Source of the DNA: Streptomyces ruber
GTDB taxonomy: Bacteria > Actinomycetota > Actinomycetes > Streptomycetales > Streptomycetaceae
Length of the DNA stretch: 64,000 nucleotides
Direction of reading: 5' to 3'
NCBI RefSeq assembly: GCF_014648075.1
Contig: NZ_BMQK01000003.1
Span: 124,001-188,000, forward strand
Shown in pieces: positions 8,241 through 16,635 of this stretch. Below the pieces are notes generated by a model, which was not told where the DNA came from, made no database searches, and saw nothing but the letters and a program-made list of their open reading frames with translations. Numbering within the stretch: the stretch's first letter is position 1; every line of letters begins with the position of its first letter. The position numbers and the translations under genes were made by a program.

Positions 8241-8851
8241 CGGCTGGCAGCGGGGGAGCGGGTGCGACGGACGGCGCGGTCGGACGGACGGTCACGGGGA
8301 CGGGCAGCCCGGACGGCGTGCCCGTCGGCCCGCCACCGCCGGTGGACGGCGGCGACACGGTGGCCAAGGTGGTGCGCCAGTGGCGGGTCGTCCACCCGGA
8401 GCTGGACACCGGCCCCATGGAGATCATCGGCCGGGTGAACCGCTGCGCCGCCCTCCTCCAGCAGGCCGAGGACGCCCCGCTGCGCCGCGCCGGGCTCACC
8501 CGGCCCGAGTTCGACGTCCTGGGCACCCTGCGCCGCACCGGGCACGAACTGACCCCCAGCGAGATCGCCCGCGAGACCTTCTCCTCGGGCGCCGCCGTCA
8601 CCAAGCGCCTCAAGCAGCTCACCGAGCGCGGCCTGGTCGAACGGCGCGGCGACGACCGCGACCGGCGCGTGGCCCACGTCCGGCTGACCGACGCGGGACG
8701 CGAGCTCGTCGACACGATCATCCCCGAGCAGCTCGGGTACGAGTCGGCCGTGCTGTCCGGGCTGGACGCCGAGGGACAGCGTGCCCTGGCCGCACTGCTG
8801 GGCGGACTGCTGATCCAGCTGGAGGGCCGGCTGGGCTCCTCACACCTCTGA
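8237..8851 (+). CDS. MarR family transcriptional regulator
   Basis: 204-aa regulator. A disordered Gly/Pro N-terminus (1-40) precedes the MarR winged helix: FDVLGTLRRTG, SEIARETFSSGAAVTKRLKQL recognition helix (about 112-135) and the DRDRRVAHVRLTDAG wing. Flanking helices would form the dimer. The ATG overlaps the FUSC stop by four bases and has GGAGG about ten bases upstream. Coupling to FUSC is the classic arrangement of a phenolic-ligand-responsive repressor with its efflux pump. The palindrome at 6573 is its likely site. Ligand unknown. Confidence 0.92.
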   Translation: MTAGSGGAGATDGAVGRTVTGTGSPDGVPVGPPPPVDGGDTVAKVVRQWRVVHPELDTGPMEIIGRVNRCAALLQQAEDAPLRRAGLTRPEFDVLGTLRRTGHELTPSEIARETFSSGAAVTKRLKQLTERGLVERRGDDRDRRVAHVRLTDAGRELVDTIIPEQLGYESAVLSGLDAEGQRALAALLGGLLIQLEGRLGSSHL

Positions 8852-8856
8852 ACAGT

Positions 8857-8895
8857 CCTGAACGCCCGTGAAGAATCGTTCCGGGGGCGTTCAGG
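8857..8895. terminator. bidirectional terminator, MarR / VOC
   Basis: Eleven-base arms CCTGAACGCCC (8857-8867) and its complement (8885-8895) surround a 17-base loop between the convergent MarR and VOC genes. The right arm includes the VOC stop codon. Confidence 0.6.
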
Positions 8896-9283
8896 TCCCC
8901 GGCCGGTACCGCAGCGGATGGTCGGCGGGCACCTCCACCAGCACGATCTCCGTGCCGTCCGGGTCGGCGATCCACATCTCGATCAGTCCCCACGGCTCCC
9001 GCACCGGGGGCCGGCGCACCTCGACCCCGGCGGCCGCCAGTTCCGCGTGCGCCGCCCTCACGTCCGCCACCTGGAGCCACAGTCTCAGCGTGGGGGAGGC
9101 GGGGGCGTCCGCGCGGCCCGAGACCTCCAGGAAGCCGCCGCCGAGGAAGTAGACCGTGCCGCGTTCGGGGCCCGTGCCGAACTCCCGGTAGACGGGGAGT
9201 CCGAGCTGCTCGCCGTAGAAGGCGCGGGAACGCTCGGGGTCCGTGGGGCGCAGGAGGGTACGGCTGCTCAGTACGTGGATCAT
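8891..9283 (-). CDS. VOC (glyoxalase/dioxygenase) family protein
   Basis: 130-aa single vicinal-oxygen-chelate domain with two beta-alpha-beta-beta-beta halves. Recognisable features are the PERSRAFYGEQLGLPVYREF start, FLGGGFLEVSG, and the closing MWIADPDGTEIVLVE, in which the Glu occupies the usual metal-ligand position. Possible roles are glyoxalase, fosfomycin or bleomycin-type resistance, or an orphan; the sequence does not decide. The ATG lies seven bases after a TAGGCT -10 on the minus strand without a ribosome site, so a leaderless transcript is likely. Longer upstream in-frame reading is shadow of the GNAT gene. Confidence 0.88.
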   Translation of the reverse strand: MIHVLSSRTLLRPTDPERSRAFYGEQLGLPVYREFGTGPERGTVYFLGGGFLEVSGRADAPASPTLRLWLQVADVRAAHAELAAAGVEVRRPPVREPWGLIEMWIADPDGTEIVLVEVPADHPLRYRPGT

Positions 9284-9427
9284 GTGGCGGAGCCTAGGCG
9301 CTCCGCTGTGCCGCGGCAGGCCGTTCCCGGGAGGCCGTCCAGGTGTCCCGGCTCCGCCGGCCGGGCCCGCCGCGCGGGGGACTAGGCTCGGCGCTGCACG
9401 AGACGCGTCACGCGACAGGAGTACCCC

Positions 9428-9967
9428 ATGGACACCGCGATCCCCGACCTCACCTTCCGTGATGCCACCGAGGCCGACGCGGACGCCCTCGTCGCGCTCG
9501 TCGAGTCGGCGTACCGCGGGGAGTCCAGCCGGGCCGGGTGGACCACCGAGGCGGACATCCTGCACGGGCAGCGCACCGACCGGGAGAGCGTGCTGGAGGT
9601 CATCGGGGCGCCCGGCAGCCGGCTGCTCACCGTGGAGCGCGACGGCGCCGTCGTCGCCTGCTGCCAGCTCGAGCGGCGCGACGGGCACGCCTACTTCGGG
9701 ATGTTCGCGGTCAGCCCCGCCCTGCAGGGCGCCGGACTCGGCAAGGCCGTCCTGGCCCGGGCCGAGCGGGAGGCGCGCGCGGACTGGGGCGCCGCGGAGA
9801 TGCACATGACCGTGATCACCGCCCGCCAGGACCTCATCGCCTGGTACGAGCGGCGCGGCTACCGCCGTACGGGACGGACGAGCCCCTTCCCGTACGGCGA
9901 CGAGCGGTTCGGTGTTCCGCAGCGGCCGGACCTGCGGTTCGAGCTGCTGGTCAAGGAGCTGGTCTGA
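9428..9967 (+). CDS. GNAT family N-acetyltransferase
   Basis: 179-aa acetyltransferase. GNAT motif A is visible as FGMFAVSPALQGAGLGKAVL (about 96-115), with the acetyl-CoA pyrophosphate loop Q-G-A-G-L-G. Motif B contains WYERRGYRRTG (about 139-150). The N-terminus (LTFRDATEADADALVALVES) is the standard first strand-helix. ATG start with GACAGGAG nine bases upstream; a TAGGCT -10 lies at 9383-9388, so this gene has a normal leader. Substrate unknown. It is convergent with the GDPD gene. Confidence 0.9.
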   Translation: MDTAIPDLTFRDATEADADALVALVESAYRGESSRAGWTTEADILHGQRTDRESVLEVIGAPGSRLLTVERDGAVVACCQLERRDGHAYFGMFAVSPALQGAGLGKAVLARAEREARADWGAAEMHMTVITARQDLIAWYERRGYRRTGRTSPFPYGDERFGVPQRPDLRFELLVKELV

Positions 9968-9988
9968 GCCGGCCCGGCCGCGGCGCCG

Positions 9989-10672
9989 TCACGCGGTGAA
10001 GCGGCCCGTGCGCTTGATCTCCGGATAGTCGGTCGTCGCGCCGTCGAGCCCCAGCGCGCGCACCAGGCGCAGATGGTCCTGGGTGTTCACCACCCAGCCG
10101 ATGATCCGCAGGTCCGCCTTGCGGGCCCGTTCGACGATCTCCAGCGTCAGCCGCCGGATGTTCAGCACCAGCGCCCCGGCCCCGACCGCCGTGGCGCGCT
10201 CCACCACATCGGTGCCGTAGCGGCTGGCCACCAGCGCGGTACGCACCCCGGGGACGAGCCGGGCGATCTCCGCCAGCGCCTCGTCGTGGAAGGACAGCAC
10301 CTCCACCCGGGCGACCAGGTCCCTCCGGTGCATCACCTCGGCGAGCGCCCGCGCCGCCGCCACGTTCTTGATCTCCGCCTGCAGCGGGGCGCTCACCGCG
10401 TCCACGGCCTCCTCGAACGTCGGGACGCGCTCACCACGGCCCGCGTCGAGGGTGCGCAGCTCGGCGAGGGTCTTCTCGGCGATCGGGCCGCTGCCGTCGG
10501 TCGTACGGTCCACGTCGGCGTCGTGCATGACGACGAGCGCGCCGTCCTTGCTGAGGTGCAGGTCGAGTTCGATGACGTCGAGACCCGCGGCTTGCGCGGC
10601 GACGAAGGAGCGGAGGGTGTTCTCGGGCTCGACGCCCATCACCCCGCGGTGACCGATGGTGAGGAAGTTCAA
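9989..10672 (-). CDS. glycerophosphodiester phosphodiesterase family protein
   Basis: 227-aa cytoplasmic GDPD. A TIM-barrel start TIGHRGVMGVEPENTL carries the catalytic His-Arg and the Glu-Asn pair; the metal-binding ELDLHLSKDG and VMHDADVDRTTDG follow, and QAEIKN and the C-terminal GWVVNT strand complete the barrel. The family hydrolyses glycerophosphodiesters to sn-glycerol-3-phosphate and an alcohol. No signal peptide, so it probably recycles internal phospholipid head groups. I chose the TTG at 10672 because the conserved domain begins four residues later and a GGAAGCGAG purine run precedes it; no ATG or GTG is available nearby upstream in a plausible position. Confidence 0.88.
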   Translation of the reverse strand: MNFLTIGHRGVMGVEPENTLRSFVAAQAAGLDVIELDLHLSKDGALVVMHDADVDRTTDGSGPIAEKTLAELRTLDAGRGERVPTFEEAVDAVSAPLQAEIKNVAAARALAEVMHRRDLVARVEVLSFHDEALAEIARLVPGVRTALVASRYGTDVVERATAVGAGALVLNIRRLTLEIVERARKADLRIIGWVVNTQDHLRLVRALGLDGATTDYPEIKRTGRFTA

Positions 10673-11083
10673 GGCGACACTCGCTTCCGTCGACGGCGGC
10701 TCGGTCCGCGTGGGCGGAGGAGGCGGCTCCACGCGGCAAGGCCGCAGCGTAGTCCCACGGGCCGGTGATGCAGCCGATCCCGCGTGGGCGTGTACGAGCC
10801 GTACGGCAACCGGTGCGGGGAGACCGCCGCGGCGGCAGGCGGGAACGCGGTCACCCTCCGGTGGGCGCGTCCCGTGGCGGGTTGACCGTCGCGGGACCGG
10901 GTGGCGACGAGCCGACGCCCTTGAGTCGGCTTTCCGGCGACCTTGTGTCCGGCAGGCGGCGAAACAGGAGAATCTGCGGCGAACATATGAGTGAGCGCTA
11001 CAACTTCCGGTGGTCGGCCTTGCGGAGGGCGTTCTGGCTTCCTTACGGTGAGGGGACGCAAGTTCTCCCGTGGAGGGTGGGTC
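10673..11083. other. 410-base intergenic region, no gene
   Basis: This divergent spacer lies between GDPD and the DUF6421 operon. I see no coding signal. An ATG at 10987 after an AGGAG 15 bases upstream opens a frame that runs through the DUF6421 gene out of phase and is rejected. TTGACC at 10881-10886 is a possible -35 without a convincing -10. Promoters for both neighbours must lie here. Confidence 0.5.
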
Positions 11084-12481
11084 ATGACGGAAATTCTTGT
11101 GCGAGTGGGTTCGGAGGAGCAGGTTCCTCCCGTGGCCAGGGTGATCGATCACCCGGCCTGGCCCGTGCTCAAGGATGCCGTGGAGCAGATCCGGCCATGG
11201 CAGTCCAAGGACGGTTCCCTCGACCTCGACGCCGAGGGCGCCCCGGCCCGCGCGGACGCCGAGTCGGCCGTGGACCGTGTCGTCCGGGCGGTGGAGGAGC
11301 TCTCGCCGCTGCTGCCGCACGACGCCGCGTACCACCGGGCGCTGGTGCGGGACCTGCGGCGCTGGGCCGACGGCGGCTTCGGGGTGCCCGACTTCCTCGA
11401 CTCCCTGCTGGCGTTCCAGCCGGCGGCCGACCGCAGGGACGGGCTGCAGCACCTCGTGGTCTTCCCGATGTACACGCAGAACGGCAACCCGGACCGCAAT
11501 CTCGAAGCGGTCGTCCTCAGGATGGTCTGGCCGGACTGGCTCGCCGAACTGGAGCGCACCCGCTACGACAACCCCCTGTTCTGCGGCATCACGTTCGAGG
11601 ACTTCACCGCCGGTTACGACACGAACTCGGCCGTCCTCTTCCCCGAGACCATCGCCGTGCGCGAGGCCCCCGAGCGCTTCACCTGGGGCGGCATCTTCTG
11701 CGACCGCGAGGCCGCCCGGTTCCGCCGGGTCACCGAGGCCGCCGTGGACGTGCTCGGTCTGGAACTGCCCGACGACGTCCGCGAGCTGATCGCCGACCAG
11801 GACCGCTGCCAGCAGGCCTTCGTCCTGTGGGACATGATCCACGACCGCACCCACAGCCATGGCGACCTGCCCTTCGATCCGTTCATGATCAAGCAGCGGC
11901 AGCCGTTCTGGATGTACGGCCTGGAGGAGCTGCGCTGCGACCTCACCGCCTTCAGGGAGGCGGTGAAGCTGGCGGACGACGGCGTCCCGCAGGGCCGCGA
12001 CGTGCAGTACGCGATGCTGTTCGACCGGATGTTCCGCTTCCCGGTCACCGGTGCGCGCGTCCGCAACTACGACGGTCTCGGCGGCCAGCTCCTCTTCGCC
12101 TACCTGCACCGGCACGACGTCGTGCGCTGGACCGACAACAGGCTCTCCGTCGACTGGGAGCGCGCCCCGCAGGTCACCAACCAGCTGTGCGCCGAGATCG
12201 AGAAGCTCTACCGCGACGGCATCGACCGGCCGAAACTCGTCCACTGGTTCGCCGGGTACGAGCTGGTCTCCACCTACCTCGCCCCGCACCCCGGCTCCAA
12301 GTGGGCCAAGGGCCCCGACGCCCTGGATCTGTCGCTGCCGCCGCGTAAGCTCGTCGACGACGTGCTCCCGGACGAGTTCCCGCTGAGCATGTTCTACGAG
12401 GCGCTGGCCAAGAAGCTCAAGCACGTCATCGCCGCGACCAAGGGCATCGTCGCGGACACCGCGGCGCGGACGGCCGCGTGA
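11084..12481 (+). CDS. DUF6421 family protein
   Basis: 465-aa soluble protein that I recognise as DUF6421, a conserved actinobacterial family. No signal peptide or membrane helix. Notable conserved segments are VVFPMYTQNGNPDRNLEAV (about 126-144), a Trp-rich TWGGIFCDRE (about 202-211), and WDMIHDRTHSHGDLPFDPFM (about 249-268), whose HDRTHSHGD has closely spaced His and Asp that could bind metal or act catalytically. The ATG has GGAGGGTGG upstream. It is first in an operon with an SDR enzyme and a threonine-aldolase-type PLP enzyme, which overlap or closely follow, so it probably works in the same small-molecule pathway. Function unknown. Confidence 0.85.
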   Translation: MTEILVRVGSEEQVPPVARVIDHPAWPVLKDAVEQIRPWQSKDGSLDLDAEGAPARADAESAVDRVVRAVEELSPLLPHDAAYHRALVRDLRRWADGGFGVPDFLDSLLAFQPAADRRDGLQHLVVFPMYTQNGNPDRNLEAVVLRMVWPDWLAELERTRYDNPLFCGITFEDFTAGYDTNSAVLFPETIAVREAPERFTWGGIFCDREAARFRRVTEAAVDVLGLELPDDVRELIADQDRCQQAFVLWDMIHDRTHSHGDLPFDPFMIKQRQPFWMYGLEELRCDLTAFREAVKLADDGVPQGRDVQYAMLFDRMFRFPVTGARVRNYDGLGGQLLFAYLHRHDVVRWTDNRLSVDWERAPQVTNQLCAEIEKLYRDGIDRPKLVHWFAGYELVSTYLAPHPGSKWAKGPDALDLSLPPRKLVDDVLPDEFPLSMFYEALAKKLKHVIAATKGIVADTAARTAA

Positions 12482-12543
12482 GCGCCGCCCGCGCCGGAAC
12501 CACCCGGACGGCCGGAACCGCTCGTACTGCTCAGGAGACACAC

Positions 12544-13302
12544 ATGGGGAACGGAAACGGCAACGGGGCACTGAGCGGTGCCGTCGTCGCGGTCGCCGGC
12601 GCCGGCGGTCCCGCCGGCCGCGCGGCGCTGCTGCGGCTCGCCGAGGCGGGGGCGACCGTCGTCGGCTCGGACAGCGACCCCGAGCGGCTGGCCGAGGCCG
12701 TGGACGCGGCACGCTACGCGCACGGCGGCGCCACCGTCGTGGGCGACACCGTCGACCTGCTCGACCTCCGGGCGGCCCGTGACTGGGCCACCCGCATCGA
12801 GAAGGACTTCGGGCGGGTGGACGGTCTCGTCCACCTCGTCGGCGGCTGGCGCGGCAGCGCGACCTTCGCGGAGACCGACCTCGCCGACTGGGACCTGCTG
12901 GAGAAGCTGCTCGTCCGCACCGTGCAGCACACCTCGCTCGCCTTCCACGACGCCCTGTCGCGCAGCGACCGCGGCCGGTACGTGCTGGTCAGCGCCGCGG
13001 GCGCGAGCAGGCCCACCGCGGGCAACGCCGCGTACGCCGCCGCGAAGGCCGCCGCCGAGGCGTGGACGCTCGCGATGGCGGACGGCTTCCGCAGGGCGGG
13101 GGGCGATCAGGGACCGGTGGCGGCGGCTGCGATCATGGTGGTGAAGGCGTTGGTGCACGAGGCCATGCGCGCCGAGCGCCCCGACGCGAAGTTCGCGGGC
13201 TTCACGGACGTGGGCGACCTCGCCGAGGCGGTCGCCGGCGTCTGGGAGCGGCCCGCCGCCGAAGTGAACGGGATGCGCCTGTGGCTGACCGAGAAGCCGT
13301 GA
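12544..13302 (+). CDS. SDR family oxidoreductase
   Basis: 252-aa short-chain dehydrogenase/reductase. The nucleotide-binding VAGAGGPAGRAALLRL (about 14-29) is a variant GxxGxxG motif, and acidic Asp-Ser-Asp after the second strand favours NAD over NADP. The catalytic set appears as SAAGAS (Ser), then YAAAKAAAEAW (Tyr-x3-Lys, about 158-162). LVGGWRGS replaces the usual NNAG. ATG start with AGGAG six bases upstream, 62 bases after the DUF6421 stop. Its stop overlaps the next gene's GTG by four bases, giving translational coupling. Substrate unknown. Confidence 0.9.
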   Translation: MGNGNGNGALSGAVVAVAGAGGPAGRAALLRLAEAGATVVGSDSDPERLAEAVDAARYAHGGATVVGDTVDLLDLRAARDWATRIEKDFGRVDGLVHLVGGWRGSATFAETDLADWDLLEKLLVRTVQHTSLAFHDALSRSDRGRYVLVSAAGASRPTAGNAAYAAAKAAAEAWTLAMADGFRRAGGDQGPVAAAAIMVVKALVHEAMRAERPDAKFAGFTDVGDLAEAVAGVWERPAAEVNGMRLWLTEKP

Positions 13303-14369
13303 ACCCCCCGAAGACCGACGCGCGCCGCCGTCACGACCCGGACGTCCGCGGGTTCGCCAGCGACAACTACGCCGGCGCCCACCCCGAGGTGCTCGCCGCC
13401 CTGTCCCTGGCCAACGGCGGGCACGAGGTGGCGTACGGCGGCGACGTCTACACGGAGAATCTCCAGCGGGTCCTCCGCAGCCACTTCGGCGCCACGGCCG
13501 AGGCGTACCCCGTGTTCAACGGCACCGGCGCCAACGTCCTCGCGCTCCAGGCCGTGACCGACCGCTGGGGCGCCGTGATCTGCGCCGAGAGCGCGCACAT
13601 CAACGTGGACGAGGGCGGCGCCCCGGAGCGCATGGGCGGCCTGAAGCTGCTGACGGTGCCCACCCCCGACGGCAAGCTCACCCCGGAGCTGATCGACCGT
13701 CAGGCCTGGGGTTTCGAGGACGAGCACCGTGCGATGCCGCAGGTCGTCTCGCTCACCCAGTCCACCGAGCTGGGCACCCTCTACACGCCGGACGAGATAC
13801 GGGCGATCTGCGAGCACGCCCACGCGCACGGCATGAAGGTGCACGTGGACGGCTCCCGGCTGGCCAACGCGGCCGCCTCCCTGGACGTGCCCATGCGGAC
13901 GTTCACCAACGCGGCCGGCGTCGACATCCTCTCCCTCGGCGGGACGAAGAACGGCGCGCTGTTCGGCGAGGCGGTCGTCGTGATCAATCAGGACGCGGTG
14001 CGCCGGATGAACCACCTGCGCAAGCTGTCCATGCAGCTCGCCTCCAAGATGCGCTTCGTGTCGGTGCAGCTGGAGGCGCTGTTCGCCAAGGACCTGTGGC
14101 TGCGCAACGCCCGCCACGCCAACGAGATGGCCCGGCGGCTGGCCGAGGGCGTGCGCACCGTGCCCGGCGTGGAGATCCTGTACCCGGTCCGGGCCAACGC
14201 GGTGTTCGCCCGCCTGCCGCACGACGTGGCGGAGCGGCTGCGGAAGCGGTACCGCTTCTACTTCTGGGACGAGGCCGCCGGGCACGTCCGCTGGGTGTGC
14301 TCCTTCGACACGACCGAGGAGGACGTGGACGGCTTCCTGACGGCGCTGAAGGAGGAGACGGCGCGCTGA
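13299..14369 (+). CDS. low-specificity L-threonine aldolase family (PLP)
   Basis: 356-aa fold-type I PLP enzyme of the beta-eliminating lyase/threonine aldolase family. Visible features are FASDNYAGAHPEVLAAL at the N-terminus, YGGDVYTENLQ, FNGTGANVLALQ, the HVDGSRLANAA strand that contacts PLP, and SLGGTKNGALFGEA with the Schiff-base lysine (about 212). The family cleaves L-threonine or L-allo-threonine to glycine and acetaldehyde. The GTG overlaps the SDR stop by four bases (GTGA). Together with an SDR and DUF6421 the operon may handle a beta-hydroxy amino acid, an inference from context only. Confidence 0.92.
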   Translation: MNPPKTDARRRHDPDVRGFASDNYAGAHPEVLAALSLANGGHEVAYGGDVYTENLQRVLRSHFGATAEAYPVFNGTGANVLALQAVTDRWGAVICAESAHINVDEGGAPERMGGLKLLTVPTPDGKLTPELIDRQAWGFEDEHRAMPQVVSLTQSTELGTLYTPDEIRAICEHAHAHGMKVHVDGSRLANAAASLDVPMRTFTNAAGVDILSLGGTKNGALFGEAVVVINQDAVRRMNHLRKLSMQLASKMRFVSVQLEALFAKDLWLRNARHANEMARRLAEGVRTVPGVEILYPVRANAVFARLPHDVAERLRKRYRFYFWDEAAGHVRWVCSFDTTEEDVDGFLTALKEETAR

Positions 14370-14403
14370 CGCCCCGCAGGTGCAGGGCACCTCGGCGGCC
14401 CTG

Positions 14404-15396
14404 TCAGGGCGCTCCGGCCGCGGCGTCGGCGTAGCGGCGGGCCAGGCGGGCGAAGGCCTCCTTGAGTTCGGGCGGCCCGACGACCTCGATGTCGGCGTCG
14501 AACCCGCCGACGGCGGCGGCGAGGCCGGTCCACGACCAGGAGCCCAGTACGAGCCGGCAGCGGTCCGGGCCGAGTTCCTCGACGACCCCGTCATGGGTGT
14601 ACCGGGACACGACCGCGGCGGGCAGGCCGAGGATCACCTCGCCGCGGCAGGGCCGCCCGCCCGGGCCGTCGGTGCCCTGGAACCTGCCCGCGACGAACGC
14701 GGCCACCTCGCCCCCGGGCACCTCGCGCGGGGTGAAGCGGGGCCCCGTGGGAGTGCGCGGGGTGATGCGGTCCGCGCGGAAGGTGCGCCAGTCCTCGCGG
14801 TCGAGGTCCCAGGCGACGAGGTACCAGCGCCCGTCCCAGGTGACGAGGTGGTGCGGCTCCACCCGGCGCGGCGGCGTCCCGGTGTCCCGGGCGGCGTCCG
14901 GGGCGGTGGCCCGGGCGTAGTCGAAGCGGAGCACCTCACGGGCGTGCACGGCGTCACCGAGCGCCACGAGCACGCCGCTGCCGACCCGCGGACGCGGCCC
15001 GACCGAGAGCCGCTCGACGGCGGTGACCTGCAGGGTGTCGATCCGGTGGCGCAGCCGGGCGGGCATGACCTGCCGCACGGTGTGCAGCGCGCGTGCCGCG
15101 GCCTCCTCGACGCCGGCACCGGAGGCGGTGGCGATCCGGAGCGCCACGGCGAGGGCGACGGCCTGCTCGTCGTCGAACAGCAGCGGAGGCAGCCGGGTAC
15201 CCGCGCCGAGCCGGTACCCGCCGTCGGGACCCCTGACCGCCTCGATGGGGTAGCCCAGCTCACGCAGCCGGTCGACGTCGCGGCGCACGGTGCGCGCGCT
15301 GACGTCCAGCCGCTCCGCGAGCAGCGCCCCCGGCCAGTCCCGGCGCGCCTGGAGCAGCGAGAGCAGCGACAGCAGTCGCGCGGAGGTCTTCTGCAT
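14404..15396 (-). CDS. YafY/WYL-domain transcriptional regulator
   Basis: 330-aa regulator. The N-terminal DeoR-like winged helix (about 1-60: RLLSLLSLLQARRDWPG, then VSARTVRRDVDRLRELGYPIEA) is followed by a WYL domain (about 140-240) in which WYL appears as RWYLVAWDLDREDWRTFR, and a WCX-type C-terminal extension. WYL proteins sense nucleotides, oligonucleotides or metabolites. The ATG at 15396 has a GGGGGG stretch upstream and also follows a CAGTAT -10-like hexamer; an in-frame ATG at 15405 is an alternative. It is convergent with the threonine aldolase gene. Target unknown. Confidence 0.9.
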   Translation of the reverse strand: MQKTSARLLSLLSLLQARRDWPGALLAERLDVSARTVRRDVDRLRELGYPIEAVRGPDGGYRLGAGTRLPPLLFDDEQAVALAVALRIATASGAGVEEAAARALHTVRQVMPARLRHRIDTLQVTAVERLSVGPRPRVGSGVLVALGDAVHAREVLRFDYARATAPDAARDTGTPPRRVEPHHLVTWDGRWYLVAWDLDREDWRTFRADRITPRTPTGPRFTPREVPGGEVAAFVAGRFQGTDGPGGRPCRGEVILGLPAAVVSRYTHDGVVEELGPDRCRLVLGSWSWTGLAAAVGGFDADIEVVGPPELKEAFARLARRYADAAAGAP

Positions 15397-15511
15397 GCCC
15401 CCCATACTGGCCCGGGAAGCGGTCACGAACCGACCGCTTCTCCGAGCCTCGTCCGGCTCCCGCGGGCCGGCCGCACCGCCGTGGCCGGGCGGCTGAGCGG
15501 CCGGTGCGCCG

Positions 15512-16240
15512 TCAGCGGGCCTCGGCCGCGCGCACCTCTTCCGGCGTGGGAGCCGTGCCGCCCAGGTGCGCCGGAACCCACCAGGTGTCCTGGGGGCCCG
15601 TGGGGCGGACGGGGTAGGCGCGCTGCGCGGCCTCCAGCAGCTCCTGGACGCGGTCGCGCAGATGGCGGGTGATCGCACCCGCGTACTTGTCCTTGGGCGC
15701 CTGGATCGCCTCGCCGACCCGTATGGTGACCGGGATGTGGCTGCGCTTGAAGTTGCGCGGGTGCCCCTTGGTCCACAGCCGCTGCGTACCCCACACCGCC
15801 ATCGGCACCAGCGGTACGCCCGCCTCCTGGGCCAGGCGGGCGGCGCCCGACTTGAAGGTCTTCAGCGTGAACGACCGCGAGATCGTGGCCTCCGGGAATA
15901 TCCCCACGATCTCGCCGGACCGCAGCGAGGCCAGGGCGTGCGCGTACGCCTTCTCGCCCTGCGAACGGTCCACGGGGATGTGCTTCATGCTGCGCATCAG
16001 CGGCCCGGAGATCTTGTGCCGGAACACCGACTCCTTCGCCATGAAGCGCACCAGCCGCTTCTGGGGACGCGCGGCGAGGCCGTTGAAGATGAAGTCCAGG
16101 TAGCTGATGTGGTTGCTCACCAGCACCGCGCCGCCCGTACGCGGGATGTTCTCCCAGCCCTTGCAGTCGATCTTCAGATCCCAGGCCTTGAACAACGTGT
16201 GGGCGAGACCGACGACGGGACGGTAGACAAGCTCAGCCAT
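15512..16240 (-). CDS. 1-acyl-sn-glycerol-3-phosphate acyltransferase (PlsC-like)
   Basis: 242-aa acyltransferase that transfers an acyl chain to lysophosphatidate in phospholipid synthesis. Motif I is NHISYLD (HX4D, about 41-47), and motif III is FPEATISRS (EGT variant with Ala, about 118-126). VPLVPMAVWGTQR supplies the fourth motif. An N-terminal amphipathic/hydrophobic helix would anchor it to the membrane. ATG start. Upstream lies a perfect 16-base palindrome (16304-16319) and a 22-base motif shared with the M56 promoter, so it may be under lipid or envelope control. Monocistronic. Confidence 0.9.
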   Translation of the reverse strand: MAELVYRPVVGLAHTLFKAWDLKIDCKGWENIPRTGGAVLVSNHISYLDFIFNGLAARPQKRLVRFMAKESVFRHKISGPLMRSMKHIPVDRSQGEKAYAHALASLRSGEIVGIFPEATISRSFTLKTFKSGAARLAQEAGVPLVPMAVWGTQRLWTKGHPRNFKRSHIPVTIRVGEAIQAPKDKYAGAITRHLRDRVQELLEAAQRAYPVRPTGPQDTWWVPAHLGGTAPTPEEVRAAEAR

Positions 16241-16290
16241 GGACGAGGTGGACCCTTCTCTCTGCCGGGGAGGGAAGGGGACTCCCGGCG

Positions 16291-16312
16291 GGAAAGTTAC
16301 GCAGCCGTAGGT
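16291..16312 (-). promoter_or_regulatory. shared promoter motif, copy 2 (acyltransferase)
   Basis: This stretch matches the M56 upstream region at 17 of 22 positions on the minus strand, including CTGCGT and ACTTTCC. It ends 50 bases before the start codon. Partly overlapped by a palindrome, it may be a regulator site plus a -10 region (TAACTT). Confidence 0.5.
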
Positions 16313-16319
16313 CTACGGC
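16304..16319. promoter_or_regulatory. perfect palindrome upstream of the acyltransferase
   Basis: GCCGTAG, centre GT, CTACGGC: a perfect 7+7 inverted repeat 64-79 bases before the acyltransferase start, likely an operator. Confidence 0.5.
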
Positions 16320-16635
16320 ATAGCGCAGATGGTGCCCCATCAAACGGACGGGCAACCAGCCCCGGTGCCGCGATATGGCGAGATCCTCGTCACGTCGTCC
16401 CTCGTGACCCCGACGGCGCGGGTGGCCGTTACTCAGCGCGTACGGCCGGTCGCTGGACGGACGGGCGCCGTCCGTGCCCCCGGAACGCCGGGTCGTCCGC
16501 CGACCGGGTTCCGGCCGGGAATCTTCGCGGCCGGAAGGACGCTGAAGCGGACGGACCGGACGGTCCGGGAGTGAGGGTGGCCGCGACGGCGGACGTCAGG
16601 GGACGGCCGGGCCGGCGGCGGAACGGAGAGGTGCG

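Larger units (their letters stand above)
16241..16635. other. 395-base divergent intergenic region
   Basis: No gene seen between the acyltransferase and thioredoxin genes. It holds the shared 22-base motif, the GCCGTAG/CTACGGC palindrome, and a 6+6 hairpin (16552-16567: CGGACC, loop GGAC, GGTCCG) 68 bases before the thioredoxin start. Confidence 0.5.

Noticed and set aside
10987..11083. Alternative start or upstream peptide before DUF6421
   Set aside because: The ATG at 10987 opens a long out-of-phase frame, and the in-phase GTG at 10991 lacks a good ribosome site, whereas 11084 has GGAGGGTGG directly upstream.
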